From contig JAITDL010000013.1 of assembly GCA_031282565.1 (NCBI GenBank), positions 1 through 6,066 of the forward strand: a stretch of DNA of 6,066 nucleotides, in the 5' to 3' direction. This DNA comes from Puniceicoccales bacterium (GTDB lineage: Bacteria > Verrucomicrobiota > Verrucomicrobiia > Opitutales > JAIRLM01). The position numbers were made by a program, and so were the translations under genes. The notes beneath the pieces were generated by a model. The model was not told the origin of the DNA. It worked only from the letters and a program-made list of their open reading frames with translations, and searched no databases. Every line of letters begins with the position of its first letter. Position 1 is the first letter of the stretch. Below are positions 5,546-6,066 of this stretch, piece by piece.

Positions 5546-5935
5546 ATGAATTCCCAGGAAATAGCGCGACGATCGCGCCTGCGAAATCCGCGCCATGCTG
5601 CGCTGGCCAGTAATTTTTGCGGATTGCCCGCTCCCGATAGGTGCAAGTTTGCCAAACCAGCCCAGCAACTTGGGGCGGTTATTGAGCAATTTATCGCGTC
5701 CTCCATAGGTCGCTCGAACCGGCTGCAGTTGCTCATCGAACTTTGGCCGCAAATCGTTGGCATGCCGCTGTGTAACTTCTGCCAGCCGAGTGGAATTCGC
5801 GGAAAGACGGTGTCCGTAAGGGCGGCAAATTGCTCCGCTGCCCATGAGCTTGATTTACAGACAGATAGAATTCTGGAGCGCATGAACAGCCTGCCAAATA
5901 TCGGGTCACTGCAAAAACTTAGGATCGTTACCTAG
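5546..5935 (+). CDS. DUF721 / DciA-like protein
   Basis: This is the only plus-strand gene recognised. The 129-residue product has a basic N-terminal tail (ARRSRLRNPRH, 7-17) and a DUF721 domain from about 40 to 127. Matching features are the LGAVIEQFIASS helix, LWPQIVG (66-72, the family W-x-x-I-V-G), GKTVSVRAANCSAAHEL (86-102, the strand-helix turn ending in x-x-E-L), ILERMNSL and the final LRIVT strand. DUF721 includes DciA, which loads the replicative helicase DnaB in most bacteria that lack DnaC or DnaI. Many short DUF721 proteins are annotated only by domain, so the loader role is inferred. AAGGTG (5531-5536) is 9 nt before the ATG and supports the start. It is divergent from the hypothetical gene and convergent with whatever lies to the right. 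Confidence 0.85.
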   Translation: MNSQEIARRSRLRNPRHAALASNFCGLPAPDRCKFAKPAQQLGAVIEQFIASSIGRSNRLQLLIELWPQIVGMPLCNFCQPSGIRGKTVSVRAANCSAAHELDLQTDRILERMNSLPNIGSLQKLRIVT

Positions 5936-5948
5936 TCGCAAGTGCTTG

Positions 5949-6003
5949 GAGGCGCCGCGAAGTTGTCTTTTGGGAGCGATTTAGCGCTGCACCGCGGCGC
6001 CTC
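5949..6003. repeat. 11-bp inverted repeat downstream of the DUF721 gene
   Basis: GAGGCGCCGCG (5949-5959) and CGCGGCGCCTC (5993-6003) are perfect inverted copies separated by 33 nt, starting 14 nt after the stop of the DUF721 gene. No T run follows on either strand directly. A second small hairpin (6004-6009 with 6013-6018) comes next, followed after 7 nt by TTTTT (6026-6030). The pair could form a terminator or transcript-end structure between convergent genes. Confidence 0.5.
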
Positions 6004-6066
6004 GGAATTTGGAATTCCCGCTAGATTTTTCTGCCAAAACCAATTGCGGCGGAGCAGGTTCTGCGA
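5981..6066 (-). CDS. Possible C-terminal end of a minus-strand gene from beyond the window
   Basis: On the minus strand one frame is open from the right edge (first complete codon at 6064) to TAA at 5983-5981, giving 27 residues beginning AEPAPPQLVLAEKS and ending GAAVQR. The composition looks like a protein tail rather than random sequence, but a plus-strand frame is also open across the same stretch, so the evidence is thin. If real it would converge on the DUF721 gene, leaving 45 nt between the stops. Confidence 0.25.
   Translation of the reverse strand, partial: AEPAPPQLVLAEKSSGNSKFRGAAVQR

Noticed and set aside
5452..5883. A 143-residue minus-strand open frame opposite the DUF721 gene
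   Set aside because: It overlaps the DUF721 domain gene on the other strand, resembles no family, and has Trp/Cys/Arg-rich composition typical of a shadow frame.

Overview
The window comes from a bacterial chromosome. It is gene-dense and runs almost entirely on the minus strand. It holds housekeeping genes: the beta and epsilon subunits of F1Fo ATP synthase, the tRNA adenosine deaminase TadA, translation initiation factor IF-1, a thioredoxin cut by the left edge, and one plus-strand DUF721/DciA-like gene. These families show Bacteria but not the phylum. The divergent AtpD and TadA sequences, an IF-1 with a basic tail, and atpD-atpC standing apart from the other ATP synthase genes would fit a member of the Verrucomicrobiota/PVC group, perhaps host-associated. 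That is a low-confidence inference. No insertion sequence, CRISPR array, tRNA, rRNA or phage gene was seen.

Layout from right to left, the direction of most transcription. At the far right an open minus-strand frame (5981-6064) may be the tail of a gene outside the window. It converges on the plus-strand DUF721 gene (5546-5935), and an 11-bp inverted repeat (5949-6003) lies between their coding parts. From 5430 leftward comes a probable operon: an unrecognised 128-residue protein, atpD, atpC, tadA and infA. atpD and atpC are 3 nt apart, tadA and infA 22 nt apart, and the other two gaps are 84-87 nt. The group links energy conversion with translation (wobble inosine formation and initiation), as expected of growth-rate-linked housekeeping genes.

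A 283-nt gap (1892-2174) follows infA. It contains a stem-loop at 1939-1968 whose G-U pairs make it complete only as minus-strand RNA. Next is a long Ala/Pro/Lys-rich protein with two membrane segments near its N-terminus (start 1891), which I do not recognise. Its frame runs straight through a near-perfect intrinsic terminator (200-235) and stops at 146, inside the start of the thioredoxin gene (start 156, truncated at position 1 right after the WC of the expected WCGPC motif).

Points most worth a second look: the terminator lying inside the long reading frame (frameshift, assembly error or genuine read-through), the orphan two-TM protein, substitutions at normally invariant active-site neighbours in TadA, the isolated atpDC pair, and the structured 1892-2174 gap. 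I found no convincing new multi-gene system.
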